DNA from: Robinsoniella sp. | GTDB taxonomy: Bacteria > Bacillota > Clostridia > Lachnospirales > Lachnospiraceae | Reading direction: 5' to 3' | DNA length: 58,503 nucleotides | Assembly: GCA_022788205.1 (NCBI GenBank) | Contig: JALEVQ010000102.1 | Location: 1 to 58,503, forward strand | Part shown: positions 35,644 through 46,500 of the stretch, one piece after another | Layout: each line of letters opens with the position of its first letter | Position numbering within the stretch: position 1 is the stretch's first letter | The notes under the pieces: generated by a model | What the model saw: only the letters and a program-made list of their open reading frames with translations | What the model was told of the DNA's origin: nothing | Database searches by the model: none | Program-made: the position numbers and the translations under genes

Positions 35644-38600
35644 ATGAACAAAGGTAACAAGAAAGCAGTATACGGTATCGCTGCAGTGGCGGTGGTGGCT
35701 GTCATCGTTTTGGCTGTCGTGTTTCTGATGCCAAAGAGTATGTCCATCAATCCGACGGATTATGTGAAAGTAAAATGCGGCGGGCTAAACGGAGAGGGAA
35801 AGGCAAGTCTGACCTTTGATGCGGACAGTTTCCTCACAGCGATTAAGGCGGAAAAGGAATTGAAGCCGGCGCAGGAGAGTGAGATTGAGGGATTGCTCGC
35901 TAAGGGCGATCAATATTTCAAACTTTCTAAAAACTCAGAACTGACAAACGGTGATAAGATTTCGATCGAATGCGATATGCCTTCTGATTTTCTGAAATCT
36001 TATAAGGTCAAGATCGAGAATAAGACCTTTGAATACACCGTGGCGGGTCTGATTGATATGCAGATGGTAGATCTGGGAAGCTATGCTGTGATAGAGTTTA
36101 CTGGTTTTGAGGGACATGGATATATCAATGCTACACTCGACTATGAAAAGATGTACCAGGATGTATCGCAGATGGTGCGCAATGTGGAAGAGTCTGACAG
36201 CACCGAGTCTTATATCACCAATGACCTGTACAGTGCACTGTATAGGTGTGTCTCCGATATTACGGCGAGCGAGAACGAAGCTCTCTGCAATGGGGATCAG
36301 ATCACCGTTACATACAATGTCAATGAAGAGTATGGAAGAATTGAGAAATACGGAATTATCTTTGAGTCGGCGCAGAGAGAAGTGAAAGTCGAAGGGCTGG
36401 AGCCGGTTGAGAAAGTGGACCTTGCCGATTATCTGAAGGCAGAGTTTAGCGGCTATGATGGCGTGGGAAGAATTTCTGTCTCGATCGATGAGGAGAAGAT
36501 GAGAGAAGATTTCGCGGAGAAATTTGCGGATACACGAAATGGATACACGGCAGAAGATGTGGTATATCAGGTTGAAAATTATATCGACTACAATGTGATC
36601 CTTGGCGCAGACAAGACGGATTATATTGTGAACGGAGAAGAAATCCGGATCTTTGCACAGATAGATGAAGAACAAAATTATATTTTCAGCGTGGGAATTG
36701 AGATCGAAGGTGCTGAGACAACGGTAACAGCGCAGGGCTTGGAAGAACCTCAGGAAGTAGATTTGACGGAGCTTTTGACGGTCAGCTTTTCTGGCATCTG
36801 TCCGGATGTGGAGGTGGAAGTTTCCATAGAGAAGGAGAGTCCACTGTACGGATACATTGACAGAAATTCTTACCAGAGTATCCCGCGTCATATTTATGCA
36901 CAGAATGGAGAAAGCCTCGATATTACGCTGGAATATTATGAGGAGAATGCGCTCAGGGCAGGATACAAGGTGACGAACAATACACAGAGCTATGAGATTT
37001 CAGGACTCGACAAGTACGATTTTGATCTGGAATCACTGGATCAGGAAGAAATCGACGCCATTGTCACACAAGGCAAACAGGAAGTAAAACAGACTCTTCT
37101 CGACGGGGAAAGCGATCTGATGAAAAAGCTGGAGGGCGGCAGTGGATGGATTCTCTGGAATCAGGTTAAAGTGGGGCTGAACAAAGTGGTCAAAGTTTAT
37201 GCTGACCGCGCATACTATGATTTCAACCGGACTGCGTTTGTCTATGAAGCTTGCGTGCCGATCATGCAGCAGAATGAGACGGTGACGCAAAATACGGTCT
37301 ATGTGCTCACCTATTTTGAAAATGTGACACAGTCACCGGACGGATCCCTGAATTTCGGAGACAGAGAGCGATATGTGCTCTATTACTCAGAGGAAAGTCT
37401 CCAGGAAGAATTGGCAAAAATTCCGGATTGGCTTGACAGAGAAGAAGGATCTGAATGTGAACAGAGTGAGCTTTACAATGAAACTATTGAAGAAGAAATC
37501 AAATTTGAGGAACTCTCGAAAGCTACAGCGCAAGAGCAGGAAAGATTGCTGTCCAGTGACACCGAAGACGCTGTAATTCCAGAAATTTCTGAGGAGGCAG
37601 CAGGCAGCGCGGCGGCAGTGATCGAGTACGAGGGACACCGCTATTACCGTTTTGACACAGCTGTGACCTGGAAGGAGGCGAAAGCACTCTGCGAGAAGGC
37701 AGGAGGTCAGCTTGTCAGCATCACGAGTTGGACAGAACAGAGTGTATTGCAGAATCTGATCAAAGAAGGAAGTCTGAGTCATTACTGGATCGGTGCAACC
37801 GATGAGGAGATGGAAGGAAACTGGAGCTGGGTGAGCGGAGAAGACTTCTGCTACGATGGATGGGACGACAATCAGCCGGATAACTATGACAACGTGGAGG
37901 ATTATGCGTACATCAGCCGCTCTTTCGACAGCTGCTGGAACGATGACTCGAATGAGACAGAGGGCGTCGGATATATCCTTGAAGTTTCAGCACAGCAGGA
38001 CAATGGACAATATCTGCCGTCGACTCATACTCTGATCCATCAAAAAAGCGTGTCGTATGATGCGTGGGATGACAATTCTTACGGAAACCGCTCTTATGGA
38101 GTCATCGCATACAACGCATCCGACTCTGGCTGGACACAGTATCAGCTGAATGGGGCATATGAGAAACTGACAGGAGAAGTCTCAATTTATTCCGAGGCGG
38201 CAAGCGGTGTCAGCATGGATTTTGCAGTGTTCGGAGACGGGCAATTGCTCTACAGACAGACCGCTATCACACGCCAGACAATACCGACATCGTTTGCACT
38301 GGATGTGAGCGGCATCAAGGTTTTGACGATTGAGACCAGAAATCTGGGTGAGACTTCTTCCGGATGGCTGCTTCTTGGCAATGCAAAATTATATGCACAT
38401 GAAGGCGAGACAGAGACGCCAAACGCTGCGAGACTTGGCGATCTGGTGATCATTGACTCGAAGGAGATGCAGTCTGAGACAAAACTTTTCCAGGATGCTT
38501 TCGGCGGACTCCATGACTCTTATCTCAGATTTAACGCGTACTATAACAGTTCTATGGTGTGGAACCTGGATGAGAAATACACGACCTTTTCCGGAAAATT

Positions 38601-40167
38601 TGTCGCAGGAAAATCGACCGGATCGAAAGTCGCAATCAAAGTGCAGATTTATGGCGACGAGGAGCTGCTCTTTGAGAGTGACGGATATGATAAGACAAAA
38701 GATGCCATTGAGTTTTCCATCGATGTGACAGGAAAACAAGTGCTGAGAATAGTCACTGAGGATGCCCTGAGCGGATCGAATTCTTACCTGTATCTGGTGG
38801 ATGATCTCTTGACAGCACAATCGGATGCAGCACAGACAGAACAAGAAAACGAAGAGAAAATGACAGACTGGAACGATGTGGAGGAGAATGCTTATCAATT
38901 TCCGGAACTCTCCAGCCAGGTGTCGAGCCAGATCAGCGCGATGGCAGAGTACGGTACACACCGCTACTATCTGATTGAGACGCCTATGACATGGAAAGGA
39001 GCAGAGGAATTCTGCGAGAAAGCAGGAGGTCATCTCGCTGTGATCACTTCGCTTCTTGAGCAGGAGCGCGTGACGAAATTACTGAAAAATGCGCAGGAGA
39101 ATGATTACTGGATCGGAGCTAGCGATGAGGCAGAAGAAGGAAACTTTGTCTGGGTGAGCAAAGAGGCAATGACTTATACCAACTGGAAGAACGGAGAGCC
39201 GAGCAACAGTGACAAAGGAGACGGGATCACAGAATCCTACATGGAGATCTATGCAAACAGCGGACTCTGGAATGACAATGACGACCAGACGCATGAGTTT
39301 GGCTTTGTCATGGAAATCTCTGATGACAGAGATAGCCTTAAAGAGACACAGGATCTTGGAGAACTTGCCCTTAATGGAAAGCTGACAGAGAGCAGCGCCT
39401 ATGAATATGACAGTGAGATTTCAGATTCACACGGAAACACGTATCTCTCGAGCTATTCACTGAACGCTTCCAATGAGGGATATGTGACGTATGACTTAAA
39501 TGGAGAGTACACAAAGATCAGCGGTATCTTAAGCCCATACAGCCGGACGGAACAGAATGCCTCTATGAACATCGGATTCTTCGGTGATGGAAAACTGCTC
39601 TATGGCAAGAGTGGCATCAGCGGCTGGCAGGAAGCATGCAAGTTTGAGATCGATGTGACAGGTGTAAAGACCTTGACGATCAAGACGAGCAACACGGGCG
39701 ATTATAATAATGGATGGGTGCTTCTGAACGACATGACATTGACACTGGCGCAGACGCCAGAACCATGCAGCAGCGCAGTGCGCCTGAAAGACCTCCAGCT
39801 GATCGATTCCGCGGAGATGGAATACCATGTGCGCCTGTCAAAAGATACCTTTGGCACGATGTATGAAAACGATTATAGCTTTGACGCCTCAGACAATGGA
39901 TATGCATTGTATCTGCTCGGCGGCAAATACACGCAATTTTCTGGTGTGGTCTGCCCGGGAAAAGCAACAAAATCTGACAATGTCATCAAAGTAGAAATCT
40001 ATGCAGACGATGAACTTGTATTTGAGCAGGACGGCATCACAAGGATGACAAAGGCGGTTCCATTTACCGTCGATGTGACAGGCAGACAGAATCTGAAGAT
40101 TGTGACATCCGATTCCAGCGAATCTTATGAATCATATGTCTATCTGACAGAGGATTTCCTGCAGTAG
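35644..40167 (+). CDS. Giant surface protein with two C-type-lectin and four NPCBM-like domains
   Basis: 1507 residues. One N-terminal helix (residues 9-29) anchors it outside. About 36-460 hold four tandem modules of roughly 100 residues (pattern FxGxxGxGxI ... NGDxI ... VxGL). Two C-type-lectin-like domains follow: residues 660-784 with Gln744-Pro-Asp746 and Trp765-Asn-Asp767, and 1100-1228 with Glu1185-Pro-Ser1187 and Trp1209-Asn-Asp1211. QPD/EPN and WND are the calcium-sugar motifs of animal lectins. Around them are four NPCBM-like beta-sandwiches (about 800-919, 929-1056, 1236-1369, 1376-1507; SASNEGYVTYDLNGEYTKISG type). Probably a glycan- or mucin-binding surface protein. No LPxTG is seen. 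It is a single-gene unit between two terminators. Confidence 0.8.
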   Translation: MNKGNKKAVYGIAAVAVVAVIVLAVVFLMPKSMSINPTDYVKVKCGGLNGEGKASLTFDADSFLTAIKAEKELKPAQESEIEGLLAKGDQYFKLSKNSELTNGDKISIECDMPSDFLKSYKVKIENKTFEYTVAGLIDMQMVDLGSYAVIEFTGFEGHGYINATLDYEKMYQDVSQMVRNVEESDSTESYITNDLYSALYRCVSDITASENEALCNGDQITVTYNVNEEYGRIEKYGIIFESAQREVKVEGLEPVEKVDLADYLKAEFSGYDGVGRISVSIDEEKMREDFAEKFADTRNGYTAEDVVYQVENYIDYNVILGADKTDYIVNGEEIRIFAQIDEEQNYIFSVGIEIEGAETTVTAQGLEEPQEVDLTELLTVSFSGICPDVEVEVSIEKESPLYGYIDRNSYQSIPRHIYAQNGESLDITLEYYEENALRAGYKVTNNTQSYEISGLDKYDFDLESLDQEEIDAIVTQGKQEVKQTLLDGESDLMKKLEGGSGWILWNQVKVGLNKVVKVYADRAYYDFNRTAFVYEACVPIMQQNETVTQNTVYVLTYFENVTQSPDGSLNFGDRERYVLYYSEESLQEELAKIPDWLDREEGSECEQSELYNETIEEEIKFEELSKATAQEQERLLSSDTEDAVIPEISEEAAGSAAAVIEYEGHRYYRFDTAVTWKEAKALCEKAGGQLVSITSWTEQSVLQNLIKEGSLSHYWIGATDEEMEGNWSWVSGEDFCYDGWDDNQPDNYDNVEDYAYISRSFDSCWNDDSNETEGVGYILEVSAQQDNGQYLPSTHTLIHQKSVSYDAWDDNSYGNRSYGVIAYNASDSGWTQYQLNGAYEKLTGEVSIYSEAASGVSMDFAVFGDGQLLYRQTAITRQTIPTSFALDVSGIKVLTIETRNLGETSSGWLLLGNAKLYAHEGETETPNAARLGDLVIIDSKEMQSETKLFQDAFGGLHDSYLRFNAYYNSSMVWNLDEKYTTFSGKFVAGKSTGSKVAIKVQIYGDEELLFESDGYDKTKDAIEFSIDVTGKQVLRIVTEDALSGSNSYLYLVDDLLTAQSDAAQTEQENEEKMTDWNDVEENAYQFPELSSQVSSQISAMAEYGTHRYYLIETPMTWKGAEEFCEKAGGHLAVITSLLEQERVTKLLKNAQENDYWIGASDEAEEGNFVWVSKEAMTYTNWKNGEPSNSDKGDGITESYMEIYANSGLWNDNDDQTHEFGFVMEISDDRDSLKETQDLGELALNGKLTESSAYEYDSEISDSHGNTYLSSYSLNASNEGYVTYDLNGEYTKISGILSPYSRTEQNASMNIGFFGDGKLLYGKSGISGWQEACKFEIDVTGVKTLTIKTSNTGDYNNGWVLLNDMTLTLAQTPEPCSSAVRLKDLQLIDSAEMEYHVRLSKDTFGTMYENDYSFDASDNGYALYLLGGKYTQFSGVVCPGKATKSDNVIKVEIYADDELVFEQDGITRMTKAVPFTVDVTGRQNLKIVTSDSSESYESYVYLTEDFLQ

Positions 40168-40250
40168 ATATGGCTTGGGGAATGGCAGCAGATCATGCCC
40201 GGAGAAGATAGAATCAAGAACAGGATAAAAACAGGATAAAAAACAGAAAG

Positions 40251-40304
40251 AAGGTGTCACTCAGTCATCAAAAGGGATGACTGAGCGGCACCTTCCGTTT
40301 TTTT
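40251..40304 (+). terminator. Terminator between convergent genes
   Basis: An 18-position stem, 40251-40268 with 40277-40294 (one mismatch, one wobble), then a T-run at 40298-40304. An A-rich left flank makes it usable for the opposite-strand symporter too. Confidence 0.8.
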
Positions 40305-40312
40305 CAGGAGAA

Positions 40313-41710
40313 TCAGGATTTTTTGCCCTCTGTCTCGAAATATTCCTTGACGAGCTTGACCACTGTTCCGGACAGCAGGAACAGAGCGATCAGGTTTGGG
40401 ATGGACATCAAGCCGTTGAAGGTGTCTGCAATGCTCCAGAGAAGTCCCAGATCTATGGTTGCCCCGAGGATTGCCACCAGGGAGTAGACAAGCATAAAAG
40501 GTTTGATCACTTTGGAGGAAAACAAAAATTCAATACATCTCACACCGTAGAGCCCCCAGCCGATGATGGTCGAGAAGGCAAAGCAGCACATAGCGACCGC
40601 TGTGAAAATCGATACCCAGTTGCCGTACGTTGAGGTAAAGCCCCGGATGGTGAGCTCTGCTCCGGCAGCCTCTCCATAATTGATCGGGATATCGCTGCAA
40701 AGAATCACAAGTGCTGTCAGCGTACAGATGACGATCGTGTCAGCAAATACTTCGAAGATACCGAAGAAGCCCTGTTTAACAGGTTTGTTGGTGTCAGCAC
40801 ATGCGTGTGCGATGGAACCGGTACCCAGACCAGCCTCGTTTGAGAAAATTCCACGGGATACGCCCTTTTTCATACTCATGAAAAAGCTTCCCACCACACC
40901 GCCGGTGATCGCACTAGGATTGAATGCGCCGCAGAGAATCGAGTAGAAAACATGCGGGACATTTTTGATGTTGAAAAGCACAACACCGAGGGCGAGCACG
41001 ATATAGATCAGAGCCATGAAAGGAACCAGCTTTTCTGTGACGCGCCCGATACGCTTGATGCCGCCAAGCAGGATCATGGCGACGAGCAGGGCGATGACGA
41101 TTCCGATGATCAGGTTACAGGTGCTGAGAGAGGATTCCGGCAGTATCTGAAAATTCAGGAGGGCAGAGTCGATGGCAGTGATAATGGTGTTTACCTGTGT
41201 GGCGTTTCCAGTTCCAAACACCGTCAGAACTCCGAAGACGGAGAAGAGGACAGCGAGCCACTGCCAGTGTTTGCCTAGACCATTTTTAATGTAGTACATA
41301 GGACCGCCGACCAGTTCTCCCTGTTTATTTTTTTCACGGAAATGTACCGCAAGTGTCACTTCGGAAAACTTGGTACACATTCCGAGAAGTGCGGAGACCC
41401 ACATCCAGAAGACGGCTCCCGGTCCACCGATCGCGATGGCTCCGGCGACACCGGCTATGTTTCCGGTTCCAACTGTGGCAGCCAGCGCCGTACAGACTGC
41501 CTGAAACGGAGTGAGCGCACCATCGGAAGCTTCCCTCTTTCGGAAGACACGTCCGATCGTGGTTTTCATCGCATAAGAAAATTTGCGGATTTGCAGAAAA
41601 TGGGTGCGCAGGCTTAGATACAGCCCGACACCGATAATGCAGATCATAGCGGGGACGCCCCAGACAAAATTGTTGACTGCATCATTGATGGTTTCAATTG
41701 TGTGCAACAT
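40313..41710 (-). CDS. Sodium:alanine symporter family protein
   Basis: 465 residues, about eleven membrane helices, AgcS/AlsT family. Signature TPFQAVCTALAATVGTGNIAGVAGAIAIGGPGAVFWMW near residue 75-110, and FSNEAGLGTGSIAHACADTNKPVKQGFFGIFEVFADT later. Imports alanine or glycine with sodium. Start 41710 is preceded by GAGG at 8 nt. Single gene on the opposite strand to its neighbours. Confidence 0.93.
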   Translation of the reverse strand: MLHTIETINDAVNNFVWGVPAMICIIGVGLYLSLRTHFLQIRKFSYAMKTTIGRVFRKREASDGALTPFQAVCTALAATVGTGNIAGVAGAIAIGGPGAVFWMWVSALLGMCTKFSEVTLAVHFREKNKQGELVGGPMYYIKNGLGKHWQWLAVLFSVFGVLTVFGTGNATQVNTIITAIDSALLNFQILPESSLSTCNLIIGIVIALLVAMILLGGIKRIGRVTEKLVPFMALIYIVLALGVVLFNIKNVPHVFYSILCGAFNPSAITGGVVGSFFMSMKKGVSRGIFSNEAGLGTGSIAHACADTNKPVKQGFFGIFEVFADTIVICTLTALVILCSDIPINYGEAAGAELTIRGFTSTYGNWVSIFTAVAMCCFAFSTIIGWGLYGVRCIEFLFSSKVIKPFMLVYSLVAILGATIDLGLLWSIADTFNGLMSIPNLIALFLLSGTVVKLVKEYFETEGKKS

Positions 41711-42129
41711 AACATAACCTCGTATTCTTTAGTATAGAAAATAGCCCGAAAAAATGCGGCTTTTATCATTGGTGGTGACGCCGTCAGGCGTCATATCCGT
41801 TAGTAATAATATCATAGAAGAGAAGGAATGTCTATTTTTTTATCAATATTTGCAGCAAAAATACGGCAAATCCGGGCAGGTTTTTGGCGGATCCATACAG
41901 GATACATGACGGAAAAGAGAAAAAAACAGGAAAAATGTACAATGAATCAGATGATTTTGGAGTTTTCTTCGACAGGAAAAAGATTACAGAACGAGAGAAA
42001 ATCAGGTATTATAATTTTTTTATCATCAGATGAAAAAATTTCTATCTGGGGAGGTGTCATGGGAAGATCTCTTAAAAATCAAATGGAATAAAAGACCATA
42101 AAGCAGATCGTTGATTTCATATCTTAGAG
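41711..42129. other. Intergenic region with small hairpin
   Basis: About 420 nt between divergent genes. A 7-bp hairpin TGACGCC/GGCGTCA (41776-41782 with 41787-41793, loop GTCA) lies near the symporter start. An 87-codon open frame inside (41828-42091) has no ribosome site and no recognisable protein character, so I do not call it. Confidence 0.4.
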
Positions 42130-42158
42130 CTGACAAATATCGAAAAATAAGGTATGAT
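42130..42158 (+). promoter_or_regulatory. Promoter of the kinase-NACHT operon
   Basis: CTGACA (42130-42135), 17-bp spacer, TATGAT (42153-42158), followed by GGAGAAAGG and the ATG at 42215. Confidence 0.65.
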
Positions 42159-42214
42159 TAATCCATATGAATTCTAAGGAAAAAGCATTTTGAAGTGCAT
42201 ATAGGAGAAAGGAT

Positions 42215-43456
42215 ATGGATGAGAAAAAAGATTTAACCAAAATTTCCAAAAACAACAAAAAACGGATTGATAAAAAGCCACAGACCGTGCGGGAGGTTGT
42301 AGATTTTCTGGAACATGAGGCGATGTATCGAAACTTTCCTTATATGATTTCTGAGTTATATGAAGGGGAGAACGTGGAAGAGCGCCTTCGGAAGGGTTGG
42401 TGTGAGGTCACAGGAAAAAAGGATGAACAGATCCGAAAAAATGTCCAGAACTGGCTGAATGGAAAGAATACGCCACATAATAGGGAAAAATTATTTCAGA
42501 TCTGCTTCGCTCTCGGACTGGATGAAGAAAAGAGCAGCCGTCTGCTGGGAACCTTTTCAGATCACAAGATCCACTATCGCAATCCGTCAGAGCTTGCCTA
42601 TGCGTTTGCTCTGCGCACTGGAAGGAGTTACCAGGAGGCAGTCAGGCTGAAAGAAGAGACGCTCCGGATCTATGAAGAAGAAATAGCTTTGCACCAGGAT
42701 AAGATCAGGAAGATCCAAGAGAAGCGGCAGGACAATGTACAGTACAAAGTGAAGCAATCTAAGATCGAGGAAGATCTTTTGTACACAAATCGAAATAAGG
42801 AATTATTTGAAGGCGTAGTATCAGAGGAGGATTATTTTTCATTCATTCGAGAGAAAAGCGTCTATCTTGGAACGCAGCATGAGACAGCTTATGCGAAATT
42901 TATGGAATTATTGGATCTGCTGCAGACAGGAGAAGAAAAAAGCTATTCCATGAAGCCGGAAAAGCATGACAATGCTGCGTTGACTGTCCCAAAGGACAGA
43001 AAGTATTCTTTGAGCCAGATAGAAGAGGATTATTTGAGAATGAATGTTCCAAAGATCTCTGAAAATACATTGCAAAAAATAGTCAGCAAGTACTGGCCTA
43101 ATGCGACTATGCTGAATAACATGAAAAACAGAAAAATAGAGGTAACGCGGAAAACCTTGATCCTTTTGTATATGGCCACGGAAAACTTTGATGTTACAGA
43201 AAAAAATGGGGAAGAGTTCTTCTATTGTGATGAGGATCTTGAACCAGAGGAGTTGTATAAACAGCGGTGCGATCAGATGGATCTTTTTCTGAACAGATAT
43301 GGCATGAACCCTCTGGATTACGGAAATCCTTTTGATCTTATTATATGCTACGCCATGTATCCTGCGCTTCCAGACGAGGAAGAAGAATTTGTGGCAGAAC
43401 GGATCGAGAAGGTAATGGAGATTTTGTATGAAGAAATATCTGAGAACGAAGACTGA
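42215..43456 (+). CDS. HTH-like protein of the kinase-NACHT operon
   Basis: 413 residues, soluble, highly charged. I do not recognise a named family. Residues about 60-115 (KNVQNWLNGKNTPHNREKLFQICFALGLDEEKSSRLLG) have the look of an Xre-like helix-turn-helix, as in Clostridia regulators that end ALGLDxExxxxLL. A coiled-coil stretch follows (about 145-195: EETLRIYEEEIALHQDKIRKIQEK). A second, similar helical module lies near 275-340 (SKYWPNATMLNNMKNRKIEVTRKTLILLYMATE). The C-terminus is acidic. It is 59 nt upstream of the kinase-NACHT gene with the only promoter in front, so it is probably the DNA-binding or effector partner. Confidence 0.6.
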   Translation: MDEKKDLTKISKNNKKRIDKKPQTVREVVDFLEHEAMYRNFPYMISELYEGENVEERLRKGWCEVTGKKDEQIRKNVQNWLNGKNTPHNREKLFQICFALGLDEEKSSRLLGTFSDHKIHYRNPSELAYAFALRTGRSYQEAVRLKEETLRIYEEEIALHQDKIRKIQEKRQDNVQYKVKQSKIEEDLLYTNRNKELFEGVVSEEDYFSFIREKSVYLGTQHETAYAKFMELLDLLQTGEEKSYSMKPEKHDNAALTVPKDRKYSLSQIEEDYLRMNVPKISENTLQKIVSKYWPNATMLNNMKNRKIEVTRKTLILLYMATENFDVTEKNGEEFFYCDEDLEPEELYKQRCDQMDLFLNRYGMNPLDYGNPFDLIICYAMYPALPDEEEEFVAERIEKVMEILYEEISENED

Positions 43457-43515
43457 CAGGAAAAGAGGATAATTTCAGAAATAAGGTTGCCTGTCAGAAA
43501 AGAAAGGATAAGGTT

Positions 43516-46500
43516 ATGAATAGAGAGAGGCAGGCACGAAAAAATAACGAAAAAATCATTCTTGGCGGAGTGGAATACCAGATAAAAAGCGTGGAGGGCT
43601 ACGGCGGCAGCAGTATCGTGTACCGGGCAGTATATCGGGATGAACTGAACAGAGAAAGCTTCCATCAGGTCTTAATTAAGGAATTGTTCCCTTACAGCAA
43701 GAGAGGTAAGATCTGGCGAGATGAAGATGGCTGTATTGTCGTGGAAGAGGAAGGCAAAGAGCTGATGGAAAGTGCCAGGGAGAGCTTTGTCCAGGGCAAT
43801 AAGGCAAATCTGGAATTGTTAAGAAAGGATCCAGAGCAGATATCGGGAAATCTGAATTCTTTTGAGGCGTATGGAACCTGCTATTCGGTTTTGACGGTAC
43901 ATGGCGGCAGCAATCTGGAGGAATTGATTTCGCAGGGAAAATATCGGTCTCTGGCGGCAGCGGCGGAAGCGATGCTGAAGTTATTAGACGCGCTGGAATG
44001 TTTTCACAGGGAGAACATTCTGCATCTGGATATCAGTCCCGACAATATTCTGATGCTGAAAAGGCAGGCATTGCTGATTGACTATAACAGCACATGGAGC
44101 ATGGATCAGCCCGAGAACAGCAAGTTCTATTTCAGTGAAAAGGCAGGCTATTCTGCCCCGGAGATTTACCTGAGGAGAAGTGAGGAGATCAGTCCGGCGA
44201 CGGATCTATATTCGGCGTGTGCCGTCTTTTTTCGGATGGTCACAGGAAGAAAGATGGATATGGAAGAATGTATGGGGAGAGGACTGCGCAGAAGCTTTCC
44301 CAAAACACTGGAAAGCTTTCAGGTACAACCGGTAACAGCTGCGTACAAGACCGTGGAGATTTTGACAAAAGGGCTGCATATTCTGAGCGATAAGCGCTAT
44401 CAAACAATCGGAGAGCTTCGCGCTGACATCAAAGAGCTGATTGCACGGATAGAAGGAAAGGGAATCTCAGTGAGCGCACTGTGGGAGAACAGCAGGTCAG
44501 CGTATCTGAGCCAGAAAAAGCCGGATGGACAATACCTTTTCAGAGAGATCCGCATCGAAATGGGCGGAAGTGATCCAGACAGAAAAGATAGAGATCAGGA
44601 AAAAGAGGAAGCGCTGTTCTCGGAGGAAGACTGCATGGAGAGATTGACGGGCGGCGCTCAGATCTTGCTGAAGGGCACCGGAGGCATGGGCAAGACACAG
44701 TATTTACATCAGCTATGGGGTGAAGGGGTAAAGCGATATCAGCCCAAAGCGCCGGTGATTCTGTACATCCCCCTGGAGGACTATCAGCAATCTCAGACCG
44801 GGACGGGGTATATCCGACGCTTTCTTCTGAAAAATATGAAATTTTCGGAAGAGACGAATTCCATGGAGGATGCCTTGCATGAATTGGAACGTCTTTTTGC
44901 GGAGGCGGGACAAGAAAGTCCACGCATAATTTTGCTGTTGGATGGATTGAATGAGGCGGGAAATCAGAGACAGAATCTGCTCCGAGAGATCGAAGAATTG
45001 AGTCGATACGAGGGTTTGGGGATTCTGGTGACAGACCGGACTGACAGTGTGAAACAATATGGGCTTGCCGAGTTTGAGACAGCCAGCCTGGTGCCGCTGA
45101 CGGACGAGATGGTAAAAGAAGAACTGATCAACTATCACCTGGAGTGCCCAAAAGAAAAAAAATTGCAGGAGATGCTGAGAAATCCGATGATGCTTTATCT
45201 GTACCGCAGCGCTAGCGTGATGTCCAGGGAGAACGGAGGAGAACAACTCTGGAAAACGCCGGAAAATCTGGAAGAGATGGTGGGATTTTACATAGAAAAT
45301 CTCCAGCGCCTTCAGAAGCGCAGAGATTCCGGAAACGAAGCAAGCCAGCTTGCCCATGATTATCTGCTGGAACAGCTTTTGCCGGCAATCGCAGGGGAAA
45401 TGAAAAAAAGAAAAAAGACGATTCTCTCCATGGAAGAGTTGTACGGGCTGATCAGCCATGATTACCGGAATATGAAAAGCAAGGGATTTGGACTTGCATT
45501 TCCAAAGTATATGGGGAAATCTCGTCTGATCTTAAATGGAATATCAAATGACAGAGAATGGTTCGACTATGCGGTATCTGAGCAATTAATCGGACAGATG
45601 AATCTGATGGAACAGACAGCAGAAGGAAACTATGCTCTGATCCATGATAATTTTGTGGAATATCTGGTCGCAAAATGGGCGGAAAATCAGAAGAGATGGA
45701 AGACTTATCAGAGAAAATATGTCTGGAAACGCAGCATGGCAGGTTTTCTGGCAGTGGCTGCAGTGGGGATCGGAGCTGCGGTTGGATATCAAAAATGGAA
45801 GCCTTATGAAATTACAATTTCTGAAGAAGAGAGGAAAGAGCTCGGGAGTGTGACACGCAGTCTGAACGGAAATGTGGGCTGCCTGGACGGAGAAATCCAG
45901 GCACAATATCGTATTTTGAAGGAAGCAGGAAAAGAAGAGGTTTTGGAGAATACTTCCAGTGGTCGGGAAGCTTTGTTGGAAGTGATCAAGGAAGCACAGA
46001 GAACGGTGGCTTTGTATTATAACGGCTACTATCGGGCTCCGTACAGTGATGGGACAACAGAACGCACGTATAATTATCTGGATACCGTATTGAATATTTT
46101 CCCCATGGTATCAAAGGAAACCTTGAGCAAAGTCTATACGGAAGCGGAAGTACAAAAGGACAATCTGATGCTGTGCACGGAGTTTTTAGCGCAGGCACTT
46201 TGTGAAGAAGACAGTGAATATTTTTGTGTTTACAGGGAAGAACGCGCAGACTTGCTGGAAGCATATCAGCAATATTTGGAGGCAGTCGCACAGTACTATT
46301 ATCTGATCTACAACGAAGTTTATAACGTGTTGGATGAAGAGACCCAGACAGAGCTAAAGGAGCAGATTTTGAACACCGCTTCTTTTCCGCCAGATGGGAT
46401 GAAATGGTCTCTGGGATCAAAAACAGAGGAAGAATTGCAGGACTTGATGGTGGAAGTGGTGGAAAAAGATTCTTCTGTTATGAAGACCGCACAGCTGACG

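Noticed and set aside
35644-40167. Diversity-generating retroelement target
   Set aside because: C-type lectin folds are typical targets, but no reverse transcriptase or template repeat is seen in the window.
40251-40304. Riboswitch near the alanine symporter
   Set aside because: The stem is at the 3' end of the gene and is a plain bidirectional terminator.
41828-42091. 87-codon open frame in the gap before the kinase operon
   Set aside because: No ribosome site, atypical composition, and it overlaps no recognisable domain.
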